Shown: positions 1-5,200, numbered from the stretch's first letter. The stretch is 5,872 bases of DNA from Candidatus Vogelbacteria bacterium (GCA_903825615.1 CAIKBK010000059.1:1-5872), one strand, 5' to 3'. The notes: generated from the letters alone by a model not told the origin. Numbers and translations: made by a program.

Positions 1-1
1 C

Positions 2-61
2 CTTGAATCATCCAGACAAAGTGGTGATTCCGGTCTGTCACTTTTTAATTCTACGTTCAAG
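2..61 (+). other. gene-free left end with overlapping inverted repeats, terminator-like
   Basis: I see no gene in this stretch. Several mutually exclusive pairings are visible: GAATCA (5-10) plus CCA (12-14) with TGG-TGATTC (22-30); CAGAC (13-17) with GTCTG (33-37); AAAGTG (18-23) with CACTTT (39-44), followed by further Ts to 46; and an outer pair CTTGAA (2-7) with TTCAAG (56-61). The 18-44 pairing ending in a T-run could be the intrinsic terminator of a gene that ends left of the window. The stem is short and the loop long, so this is a weak call. The competing pairings could equally be chance. Confidence 0.25.
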
Positions 62-64
62 AAT

Positions 65-81
65 AAGGGTTAATTACCCTT
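65..81. promoter_or_regulatory. inverted repeat (putative operator) on the -35 box
   Basis: AAGGGT (65-70) and ACCCTT (76-81) form a perfect 6-bp-arm inverted repeat around a 5-bp centre (TAATT). The right arm runs into the first two bases of the TTGACT -35 hexamer (80-85). A dimeric repressor bound here would block RNA polymerase. The repeat is seen directly; its role as an operator is inferred from its position. No candidate regulator gene is in the window. Confidence 0.4.
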
Positions 82-108
82 GACTTTTTTATATAAATAG
101 TGTATAAT
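80..108 (+). promoter_or_regulatory. sigma70-type promoter of the SPFH operon
   Basis: The -35 hexamer TTGACT (80-85, five of six consensus bases) and a perfect TATAAT -10 (103-108) are separated by exactly 17 bp. The spacer is AT-rich. Transcription should start near 114-116, giving a 5' untranslated leader of about 95 nt before the ATG at 209. This is the strongest promoter match in the window and points to high expression of the downstream operon unless it is repressed through the inverted repeat on its -35. Confidence 0.85.
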
Positions 109-122
109 CAAAGAGGAATTGA

Positions 123-156
123 AATTTGGGCTGGGAATGTGTCCCTGCTCCAAATT
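123..156 (+). ncRNA. 5' leader hairpin of the SPFH mRNA (possible cis-regulatory RNA)
   Basis: Starting about 8 nt after the predicted transcription start, AATTTGG (123-129) pairs perfectly with CCAAATT (150-156). Inside, GC (130-131) pairs with GC (147-148), followed by a U-U mismatch, and then GGGA (133-136) pairs with TCCC (142-145) around the loop ATGTG. That makes 13 pairs with one mismatch and one bulged T (149). The 3' side holds CCTGCTCC (144-151), which could instead pair with the ribosome-binding site at 193-200 with a single mismatch, so two alternative folds are possible. No long T-run follows (four Ts at 161-164), so it does not look like a terminator. No known riboswitch class is recognised. 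It may simply protect the 5' end. Confidence 0.45.
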
Positions 157-182
157 AAAGTTTTGACAATCAAATCGACAAT

Positions 183-200
183 CCCCTACGGGGGAGGAGG
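183..200 (+). promoter_or_regulatory. Shine-Dalgarno with abutting UNCG-tetraloop hairpin
   Basis: AGGAGG (195-200) is a full-length Shine-Dalgarno sequence placed 8 nt before the ATG at 209, which fixes that start. Directly 5' of it, CCCC (183-186) pairs with GGGG (191-194) around the loop TACG (187-190). As RNA this is C(UACG)G, a member of the extra-stable UNCG tetraloop family. The last two Gs of the stem belong to an extended GGAGGAGG match, so the hairpin abuts the ribosome-binding site and partly overlaps it. A direct repeat GACAATC (165-171 and 177-183) lies just upstream. Confidence 0.7.
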
Positions 201-208
201 AAATTGCT

Positions 209-1252
209 ATGTGGACACGTGTGCTTACGAAGGTCGCTAACGAGAAGTTCGTTAATCTTGTTGGCATGGGAATTTTCGGCGGAATTCCGGCAATCATTGC
301 CCTTTTCGCCGGAGCCGGATTGGCATCCCTTATCTTTGGGCTGGCTGGGACTCTGTTCTGGTTTGCCTTCTACTTGGCCAAGGGGCTGAGAAAGGTGGAG
401 GAAAAACAATTCCGGGTGGTAGAGCGTGTGGGCAAGTATCACCGCACCCTCCATGAGGGTTTGGTCGTGCTCTGTCTGCCTGACATTATCGATAGGTTTG
501 CCCCGCATGGTGGAGACAACGGTGATTTTAAGTATCACATCATTGAGGTCAATGATGACGATCCTAAAAATGCCCTCGACTTCAAAGATGGCGGTACTGG
601 AACTCCGGTGTTGTCAATCATGTATCGGGTAATCCATTCGGAACCAGGGGAAACACCCCAGATAACCGTCGGCACCAAGGTCTTCAAGCCGAATCTGCCG
701 GACAAGAAGGACAAGGACGGAGCTTACTTATACGTCTACGTCGTGCAACAAAGCGAGGATCGTATCCGTGAAGTGATCATGGGCTCGCTCCGACCGTTAC
801 TGCAAAAGAAGACAGTTGATGATGCTTGCAGTGAGCTAATAGACATTTCCACAAGCATCCGTCAGGATGAGGAAGTGACTCAGGCTCTCATCAACATGGG
901 CGTTGAACTTGACCCCCACCGAGGCGTTATCCTGACCGACATCAGACTGGCAGCTTCCATTGTGCAAGCAAGGGACGAGGCCATCATCGGTAAGAAAAAT
1001 GCCGAGAAACAGGCGGCGCAGGGCTCCGGCTACATCAATGCCATCCTCGCCATTATCGAGGCAGGCAAAAAGGCTGGCCAAAAGATAAGCTTCGATAAGG
1101 CTAGGGGTATCTATGAGACTCAACGTGGCCTCGAGGTCTTAGCCCAGAAACCGGGAAGTATGAACTTCGTCGCGCCAGGCATCAACAATGCCCTGGTGAG
1201 TATGAATGTCAGCGACCCACAACAACAGCAACAGAAAGGCGGTAAACCATGA
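209..1252 (+). CDS. SPFH/Band 7 domain membrane protein (stomatin/prohibitin-like)
   Basis: This 347-residue protein is a membrane scaffold of the SPFH superfamily; such proteins oligomerise on the membrane and organise proteins and lipids or modulate proteases. A hydrophobic region at residues 17-57, long enough for a helical hairpin, anchors it. The SPFH domain begins near 62 with the family signature around 65-95 (VEEKQFRVVERVGKYHRTL, then EGLVV and a Pro-Asp-Ile-Ile strand). It runs to about 255, ending in the typical VELDPHRGVILTDIRLA strand. A charged Ala/Glu/Lys helix follows (252-272), as in other stomatins and prohibitins, and the tail is Gln-rich (338-342). The ATG at 209 is set by the AGGAGG 8 nt upstream. 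The stop overlaps the next gene by ATGA. Base composition is clearly GC-richer than the minus-strand genes. The family call is strong; the client or partner is unknown. Confidence 0.85.
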   Translation: MWTRVLTKVANEKFVNLVGMGIFGGIPAIIALFAGAGLASLIFGLAGTLFWFAFYLAKGLRKVEEKQFRVVERVGKYHRTLHEGLVVLCLPDIIDRFAPHGGDNGDFKYHIIEVNDDDPKNALDFKDGGTGTPVLSIMYRVIHSEPGETPQITVGTKVFKPNLPDKKDKDGAYLYVYVVQQSEDRIREVIMGSLRPLLQKKTVDDACSELIDISTSIRQDEEVTQALINMGVELDPHRGVILTDIRLAASIVQARDEAIIGKKNAEKQAAQGSGYINAILAIIEAGKKAGQKISFDKARGIYETQRGLEVLAQKPGSMNFVAPGINNALVSMNVSDPQQQQQKGGKP

Positions 1253-1860
1253 CGACAGGCATCTGGTGGTTAATTGGTGCCGGCCTACTGCTGGCAAGTA
1301 TTGTAACAATCGGTGTGGTCTTCTGGCGCGGTCTTAAGAAATCTGGCTCGACGACGACATCGGCTACTCCTCCCACCCCGGCTGGAACGAGGACCCCAAC
1401 CCCGGCTCCCGCTCCTACCCCCACGGCCACCAAGACCAAGGACAACCTCTGTTGCACCGTAGTTCTGGTCGCCATGGTCCTCGGCTTGGCTTGGGTCACG
1501 GTGACCGGCATCAAGTCGATCGAGCAAGCCGTAAGCAGAAGTGTCAGTGCACCGACGCCAGTGGTCGCCCAAGAAGCCAAGCAAGAAGAAATCTTCACGA
1601 TCCCCGCTAGGGAAACAGTGAAGGTCTCTCTCCGGTCAGGCTTCCGACACTGGGAGATTGAGGCGCAAGCCCCCGATGAGGATGCTCGTTGGGAGATCCA
1701 CTACCAGCAGATCTCTTTCTTCAAAGGGACAACAAATCTCTGCTTCAAGGGTGGTGGCCCAAGCTATAAGAATCAGCGTGGGCCAGCGCTCACAACGCGC
1801 CACCTCGAGCTTCAAAACCTCGAAGAGAGGATTGTCAAGATTAAGGTTAGCTCCTGGTAG
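1249..1860 (+). CDS. two-helix membrane protein with Pro/Thr linker, coupled to SPFH gene
   Basis: I do not recognise the family of this 203-residue protein. The parts in order are: transmembrane helix 1 (about residues 5-26), a basic stretch RGLKK, a low-complexity Pro/Thr/Ala linker (about 38-62), a basic KTKDN, transmembrane helix 2 (about 68-87, starting at a Cys-Cys pair 68-69), and a C-terminal region of about 95 residues (110-203) with alternating polar and hydrophobic residues suggesting beta strands. Basic residues on both ends of the linker place it in the cytoplasm by the positive-inside rule, so the C-terminal domain would be outside. The start ATG overlaps the SPFH stop (ATGA); with only a weak GGCGG upstream, translation is probably coupled. 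In other bacteria SPFH genes often sit next to NfeD-type genes. This protein has the membrane-plus-beta-domain layout, but I see no clear NfeD similarity and the predicted orientation differs. It is probably the SPFH partner (inference). Confidence 0.75.
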   Translation: MTTGIWWLIGAGLLLASIVTIGVVFWRGLKKSGSTTTSATPPTPAGTRTPTPAPAPTPTATKTKDNLCCTVVLVAMVLGLAWVTVTGIKSIEQAVSRSVSAPTPVVAQEAKQEEIFTIPARETVKVSLRSGFRHWEIEAQAPDEDARWEIHYQQISFFKGTTNLCFKGGGPSYKNQRGPALTTRHLELQNLEERIVKIKVSSW

Positions 1861-1882
1861 GACTAATCTCGTTAGAGAACAC

Positions 1883-1920
1883 AACACCAGGGCCCCGTAA
1901 GGTCCTGGTGTTTTCATTTT
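1883..1920 (+). terminator. intrinsic terminator of the SPFH operon
   Basis: The arm at 1883-1894 (AACACCAGGGCC) pairs with 1901-1912 (GGTCCTGGTGTT). This gives a 12-bp stem with one G-U pair and a 6-nt loop, running directly into TTTTCATTTT and more Ts. It begins 22 bp after the stop at 1860. On the other strand the stem is followed by only a mixed T-rich tract (GTGTTCTCT), so it may also, less efficiently, end the convergent pilin transcript that stops at 1944. Confidence 0.9.
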
Positions 1921-1943
1921 CTTTATTTTCTAAGATTCTAATT

Positions 1944-2189
1944 CTACTTAACCAGCGTGTTCAAGGTGGCCACGATGAATTGCATAATGCCAAACACCGA
2001 AACCATAATGGCTAAACCCACTACCCCCCAGATCATTTTGTCATATAATTCCTGACGATTAGCGGAGGCCTTGTCTTTGTTTAAGAGGAACTCCACCAAG
2101 CCGTAAAAGAACCAAAATAACGCCACCGCAAGCAAAATTAAGATTATGGGGTTAATGATATGTTCTTTAACACTGGCGAGTAGCTCCAT
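1944..2189 (-). CDS. T4SS pilin-like two-helix membrane protein (fifth of array)
   Basis: This 81-residue protein is the smallest and last of the array. It has two hydrophobic helices (about residues 11-36 and 52-76) joined by a charged loop (NKDKASANRQELYDK). The second helix carries the array's shared pattern MIWGVVGLAIMVSVFGIMQ, matching W-x-V-I...M-x-S-(I/V)-(F/W)-G-L in the 94- and 118-residue neighbours. There is no signal peptide, so the N-terminal helix itself must direct insertion. It starts 19 bp after the stop of the preceding gene, with no recognisable Shine-Dalgarno (upstream GTAGAGACAATAAAAG). The likely role is a structural subunit or minor component of a type IV secretion-like or conjugative-like surface structure. 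The family is inferred from topology and motif, and a non-pilin membrane role remains possible. Confidence 0.75.
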   Translation of the reverse strand: MELLASVKEHIINPIILILLAVALFWFFYGLVEFLLNKDKASANRQELYDKMIWGVVGLAIMVSVFGIMQFIVATLNTLVK

Positions 2190-2208
2190 CTTTTATTGTC
2201 TCTACCGG

Positions 2209-2565
2209 CTAGTTGATAATCGGGGCATCAATAGTAGAACTACCACCTTGCGCTCCAAAAATGCCTTGGAGAAGGCTGGCCAGACCAAAAATGGAAATCA
2301 TAATGACAATAGCAATAACACTCCAGAGAAGACTCTTCCTATTCTCTTCCTTCTCCGCCGCATCACCAGTCAAGTACTTAAACAAGAACCAGAAGAAGGC
2401 GATAAAGCCCAAACCCATAAAGGCTGGGATAAGGGTATTTACAACGGTAGCAAAAGTAGTAGCCATACCGGTAAAATAGCTAGAACCGCCCCAAGTGGCC
2501 GATTGAGCTAGAGTTACCATAGGAACAAGAGCAAGAGCAAAAGCAAGTATTCTTTTCGATGACAT
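2209..2565 (-). CDS. T4SS pilin-like protein with signal peptide (fourth of array)
   Basis: This 118-residue protein opens with a clear signal peptide (MSSKR, a hydrophobic core, then TLAQSA, with cleavage around residues 20-21). Two helices follow (about 41-66 and 80-103), separated by the charged loop TGDAAEKEENRKS. The pattern GLGFIAFFWFLFKYL and then LLWSVIAIVIMISIFGLASLLQGIF is nearly the same as in the 94-residue neighbour, so the two are paralogues. The exported mature form of about 98 residues with two helices fits VirB2/TrbC-type pilins. The start is preceded by a 138-bp AT-rich gap and has no Shine-Dalgarno, in contrast with the tight spacing elsewhere in the array, so it may have its own promoter. 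The C-terminal tail (104-118) is polar and Gly/Ser-rich. Confidence 0.8.
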   Translation of the reverse strand: MSSKRILAFALALVPMVTLAQSATWGGSSYFTGMATTFATVVNTLIPAFMGLGFIAFFWFLFKYLTGDAAEKEENRKSLLWSVIAIVIMISIFGLASLLQGIFGAQGGSSTIDAPIIN

Positions 2566-2703
2566 AATATATTTTATTTAATAATAAAGATTAACTAATA
2601 ATTAATAAGTAAAATTCGACAATTTTTAATACTATTAAGTATAAAGCTTATTTAGTCAAATTAGAAGTGGATAATGAAGCCTCTCCGCTACCACCAGAAA
2701 AGG
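2566..2703 (-). promoter_or_regulatory. AT-rich gap in pilin array with possible internal promoter
   Basis: This is the only sizeable gap inside the pilin array and it holds no gene. On the minus strand TTGACT (2659-2654) is followed after 17 bp by AATAGT (2636-2631, four of six -10 bases). Transcription would start near 2624, about 60 nt before the ATG at 2565. The putative -10 sits inside a perfect inverted repeat, TTAATA-C-TATTAA (2626-2638). A 9-bp stem with two G-U pairs can form just after the previous stop (AGCCTTTTC with GGAGAGGCT), but no T-run follows, so it is not a convincing terminator. Very AT-rich sequence makes chance matches likely. Confidence 0.3.
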
Positions 2704-2988
2704 CTAGAATTTCGGAATATCTGGCGGAGCATTGAAGGTGGCGCCACTTAAGAAAATACCCTGAAGCAATTGCACCAAGCCCCAGACTGAGAGCATAACA
2801 GTGACGGTAATCACTCCCCAAAACATAAACTTCTTCGCTTCTTCAATATGCTTGGCGTCACCGGCCATGGCAAAAAGATAACGAGCCACACCCCAAAAAA
2901 AGCCGATAAAGCCTAGGCCGATTAAGATGGGAAAAAGGGGTTGGATAATTGTCTTAAGTAAACTGCCAATAATTGTTTGTAAGTCCAT
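2704..2988 (-). CDS. T4SS pilin-like two-helix membrane protein (third of array)
   Basis: This 94-residue protein has no signal peptide but two helices (about residues 15-40 and 55-79). They flank the loop AMAGDAKHIEEAKK, which carries the Gly-Asp and Glu-Ala-Lys positions seen in this pilin group. Helix 2 (FMFWGVITVTVMLSVWGLVQ, then LLQGIF) is closely similar to the 118- and 81-residue paralogues. The short polar tail ends NAPPDIPKF. The start at 2988 is supported by an in-frame TAA five codons upstream. No Shine-Dalgarno is present, and the 34-bp gap to the previous stop is almost pure A/T. A pilin or membrane component of a secretion apparatus is the best guess. Confidence 0.78.
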   Translation of the reverse strand: MDLQTIIGSLLKTIIQPLFPILIGLGFIGFFWGVARYLFAMAGDAKHIEEAKKFMFWGVITVTVMLSVWGLVQLLQGIFLSGATFNAPPDIPKF

Positions 2989-3022
2989 AAATTTTGTTAA
3001 TTATTAAAAAATTATTAAATTA

Positions 3023-3388
3023 TTAGTTCAAAACTTGAGTGATAGTATCCATAACGATTTGCCTCACCACATAAGCGCCGAGAACAATCGCTGAACCGAT
3101 AAGGGTGTAGAGGATGCCGTCATGCGCCTGCTTCAACTTAGAAGTATTACCTCGAGCGGTCACGTACTTAAAACCAGCATAAATAATGCTTCCCGTCACT
3201 ACAACAATACCAACTTGGATCACCGCGGCCAAAATAGTGTCAATAAAACCTGCCAATGTTGCGTCTTTAAGCGGATTAGTAATCCCTACTCCTGAAGTCT
3301 GAGCTGATAATTTGCAAAAAGATGGGTAAGCCAACAAGAAAAAGGCTAAGATGTTCCCGCTAATTAAAGTTATTTTTCTTTTTGTCAT
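3023..3388 (-). CDS. T4SS pilin-like protein with signal peptide (second of array)
   Basis: This 121-residue protein has a basic N-terminus (MTKRK), a hydrophobic signal region (about 7-28) ending near LSAQT, and then a mature domain with two helices (about 47-75 and 91-112). Between them lies the most recognisable motif of the group, IIYAGFKYVTARGNTSKL, followed by a Lys/Gln-Ala loop and LIGSAIVLGAYVV. This YAG-x-K-Y...A-x-G-(N/D)...K pattern is typical of the small TrbC/VirB2-like proteins annotated as pilins in Patescibacteria. It starts 23 bp after the 158-residue pilin stop, in A/T-only sequence without a Shine-Dalgarno. It differs from the three downstream paralogues, which carry an FFW...W-x-V...SVFG pattern, so it belongs to a separate sub-type. 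Confidence 0.82.
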   Translation of the reverse strand: MTKRKITLISGNILAFFLLAYPSFCKLSAQTSGVGITNPLKDATLAGFIDTILAAVIQVGIVVVTGSIIYAGFKYVTARGNTSKLKQAHDGILYTLIGSAIVLGAYVVRQIVMDTITQVLN

Positions 3389-3411
3389 AATTATTTTTTA
3401 ATTAAAGTTTA

Positions 3412-3888
3412 TTATTGATCACCTTGATAGAAAAGGTCATAAATTGCCGTTCTCAAAGCTCCACTGTCCCCTGCAAAGTATTCGAAGAGTTGCTGGACCA
3501 CAAGCGTCGCGCTAAAGATGATAGCAAAACCAATTAAAACATCGGTGAGTATCTTCTTGGCATCTTTAGCCTTGGCCGGTTCAGTATTAGCATACCAAGC
3601 CATTGTCCCGCCCGCATAAATAATAAGGATGATAGAAATAGGAAAAATAACCGCATACATAAAGAACAAGAGGACATTGTCAATTAATTGCAAGAGTTTG
3701 GCAAAATTACAATCCATCGGACCAGTATCACCCAGGCCGCAAGTCACCAGACCTTGACCTTCGGCTGGTGGTTGGTAACCATCTCCAGTTTGAGCCAAAC
3801 TGATAATCGGTAAGAAGTTAAGGGCCAGCATAAAGAATAAGGCGATGATAACAAGGGGTAAAACTAGTTTGGAAAAATATTTAGACAT
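3412..3888 (-). CDS. T4SS pilin-like protein with cysteine pair (first of array)
   Basis: This 158-residue protein is the largest of the array. A long signal region (about residues 7-32, ending IISLAQT) is followed by a polar segment with two cysteines (C50 and C60, in GLVTCGLGDTGPMDCNF). Outside the cell these could form a disulfide. Two helices follow: about 71-99 (ending YAGGTMAWYA) and 115-137, joined by a Lys/Ala-rich loop (TEPAKAKDAKK). The Cys-containing stretch before a Leu-Ile-Asp-Asn helix is typical of one branch of Patescibacterial pilin-like proteins. The ATG shares one base with the stop of the solute-binding protein gene (TAATG), so the two are probably translationally coupled and may act together. 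No Shine-Dalgarno is visible. The family call is good; the function in secretion, adhesion or DNA uptake is undetermined. Confidence 0.82.
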   Translation of the reverse strand: MSKYFSKLVLPLVIIALFFMLALNFLPIISLAQTGDGYQPPAEGQGLVTCGLGDTGPMDCNFAKLLQLIDNVLLFFMYAVIFPISIILIIYAGGTMAWYANTEPAKAKDAKKILTDVLIGFAIIFSATLVVQQLFEYFAGDSGALRTAIYDLFYQGDQ

Positions 3889-5030
3889 TATTTGCTATTA
3901 TCAATAATTAATTTAAAAGCTTTAACAGCCTTATCGACGGAGCCGCTCGAGGACAAGCGGCCACTGGTGGTATCATCAATCAAATCTCTAAAGACATTCT
4001 TAGTTTTATCACTCGCCGGGTCTGGCCAAACTCGACAAACTAAGGCCTCTTGATAAAAAACTTGTTCGCTGGGTTCAGTGGGCGAAGCAGTTAAAGAAGA
4101 ACGACGCACTGGGGCCACGGCCAAAAGGCTGCTTAATTCAGCTTGTTGATGTTTGGTCAAAGACAAGTCCAGGGCCGCCGAAAAAGCCGCACTCGCCTTG
4201 GTCGAATTTTTCATGACCGCTAAACCGTAAAGATGGCCAACAGTCAGATTAGACCCCTTATTAAGACGCGGGACAGGGGCAACATCAAAATTAAGGTGAG
4301 GATTGCGTTCGGCAATATAAGGTAATTCGCTAGCTAAGCCAAAATAATTGGCTAAACTCCCTGCCAAAAAAGTCTCGGTATCCTTAGGTAAAGATCGATT
4401 CCAAGTGTAAGTGGAGCGGCTGGAATTAGCAAATTGGGTATAGAAATCCAAAGCCATAACCGTATTGGCCAGATTGCTTTTGTCGGTAGCACTGAAGCCA
4501 ATAATATAATTATCTTCGGCATCAAGCGAGAGTGGGACTGTCCCCACCTGCATTGTTAATAAAGATAAAATATCTTTGAAATTAGTAACATTGTTGGAAG
4601 TTCCAAAAGAGACGGCACTTTGGGTAATACTACGAAGATTATCAAAAATAGTTAAGCGCGGTTGATTGGCAACAAACTCCTCCCAGTTGGTTGGCGGGGT
4701 TATGAGATTAACGCTGGTATAAATATCCTTATTGTAATAGAGCACAAGGGGATCAACAGCAATAGGCAAAGCTAACCAGCCTTCGGTTGATTTGAAAACC
4801 AAACCGGCATCAATAAAATAATCTCTAAATTGACGCTCGGTAAGATTCGCAAAAGGTAAGGGTAAAATTTTATTGCGATTCTGGAAAAGCATTTCATGGG
4901 ATGACAAAATCAAATCCGGACCTTGACCCGAGGCTAGCGCCTCTAATAAATCGTCATTGAAAGTGGCTAGATCTTTTTTGGCATAGGTTATTTTATATTT
5001 ATTCCCGCCATTTCTGCTCACCTCTTCCAT
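3888..5030 (-). CDS. extracellular solute-binding protein, main part (frame-split gene)
   Basis: These 380 residues are most of a family 1 type ABC solute-binding protein. Visible landmarks are GQGPDLIL (36-42, the G-x-x-PD(V/I) strand), GWLALPIAVDPLVLYYNKDIY (84-104, the LP...YYNKD motif), PPTNWEEF (112-119), FLAGSLANYFG (221-231), NPHLNFDVAPVPR (243-255, the plasma-like FxVAPxP motif), HLYGLAVMKNST (266-277), and AVAPVRRS (304-311, the usual C-terminal P-x-R). The protein starts abruptly: the ATG lies after the first expected beta strand and there is no signal peptide. Both missing parts are encoded immediately upstream in the other frame (5030-5200). A -1 shift at six As would join them into a protein of about 437 residues, normal for the family. 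No permease or ATPase gene is nearby. Its stop overlaps the first pilin start, suggesting a role tied to that surface structure rather than ordinary import (inference). Confidence 0.82.
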   Translation of the reverse strand: MEEVSRNGGNKYKITYAKKDLATFNDDLLEALASGQGPDLILSSHEMLFQNRNKILPLPFANLTERQFRDYFIDAGLVFKSTEGWLALPIAVDPLVLYYNKDIYTSVNLITPPTNWEEFVANQPRLTIFDNLRSITQSAVSFGTSNNVTNFKDILSLLTMQVGTVPLSLDAEDNYIIGFSATDKSNLANTVMALDFYTQFANSSRSTYTWNRSLPKDTETFLAGSLANYFGLASELPYIAERNPHLNFDVAPVPRLNKGSNLTVGHLYGLAVMKNSTKASAAFSAALDLSLTKHQQAELSSLLAVAPVRRSSLTASPTEPSEQVFYQEALVCRVWPDPASDKTKNVFRDLIDDTTSGRLSSSGSVDKAVKAFKLIIDNSK

Positions 5031-5200
5031 TAAATTTTTTGCTTAACCTCATCAACTGTCCCCCATAAAAGAACATTCACCTCTTGGCCGGCCTGTTGGG
5101 CTCTAAAGCCAGGCAAAATCCCGGCGAAGATTAAAACTCCCACCCCAAAAACAAGCCCAAGAAAAATAAGTAAAACAATTTGGAAAATACTGGTTTTCAT
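5030..5200 (-). CDS. N-terminal fragment of the solute-binding protein (signal anchor and first strand)
   Basis: This 56-residue reading frame starts MKTSIFQ, continues with a long hydrophobic segment (about residues 5-30), and ends with VNVLLWGTVDEVKQKI and TAA. V-x-V-x-x-W-G is the usual first strand of a family 1 solute-binding protein, and what follows in the next frame (NLMEEVSRNG) continues it naturally. There is no lipobox cysteine, so the protein would be held by an uncleaved helix or cut by signal peptidase I. The stop overlaps the next ATG as TAATG. Just before it are six As (5040-5035) preceded 6 nt upstream by GAGG (5050-5047). A lost A, a sequencing or assembly error, or programmed -1 frameshifting would all explain the split. 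The start lies 13 bp after the methyltransferase stop and has no Shine-Dalgarno. Confidence 0.75.
   Translation of the reverse strand: MKTSIFQIVLLIFLGLVFGVGVLIFAGILPGFRAQQAGQEVNVLLWGTVDEVKQKI

Noticed and set aside
70..538. Minus-strand frames over the SPFH promoter and 5' end (70-297 and 170-538)
   Set aside because: They cross the best promoter and Shine-Dalgarno of the window and the SPFH membrane anchor; no sensible protein features.
1250..1252. Recoded UGA (glycine code of Gracilibacteria/SR1)
   Set aside because: TGA ends the SPFH gene exactly at an ATGA overlap with a well-formed next gene, so UGA acts as a stop here.
1209..1598. Long minus-strand open frames opposite the SPFH partner gene (1209-1598 and 1285-1584)
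   Set aside because: They are antisense to the GC-rich Pro/Thr linker, have Gly/Val/Arg low-complexity translations and no start signals. They are by-products of the real plus-strand gene.
2146..2511. Plus-strand frames across the pilin genes (2146-2511 and 2213-2479)
   Set aside because: They lie opposite two clear paralogous membrane proteins, and their translations are basic and polar without family features.
2660..2703. Intrinsic terminator after the third pilin
   Set aside because: A 9-bp stem with two G-U pairs can be drawn, but no T-run follows on the minus strand.
5030..5200. Independent small membrane protein in operon with the SBP
   Set aside because: The TAATG overlap would fit a separate coupled gene, but the fragment ends in the first strand of a solute-binding protein and the next frame lacks exactly that strand and the signal, so it is one split gene.
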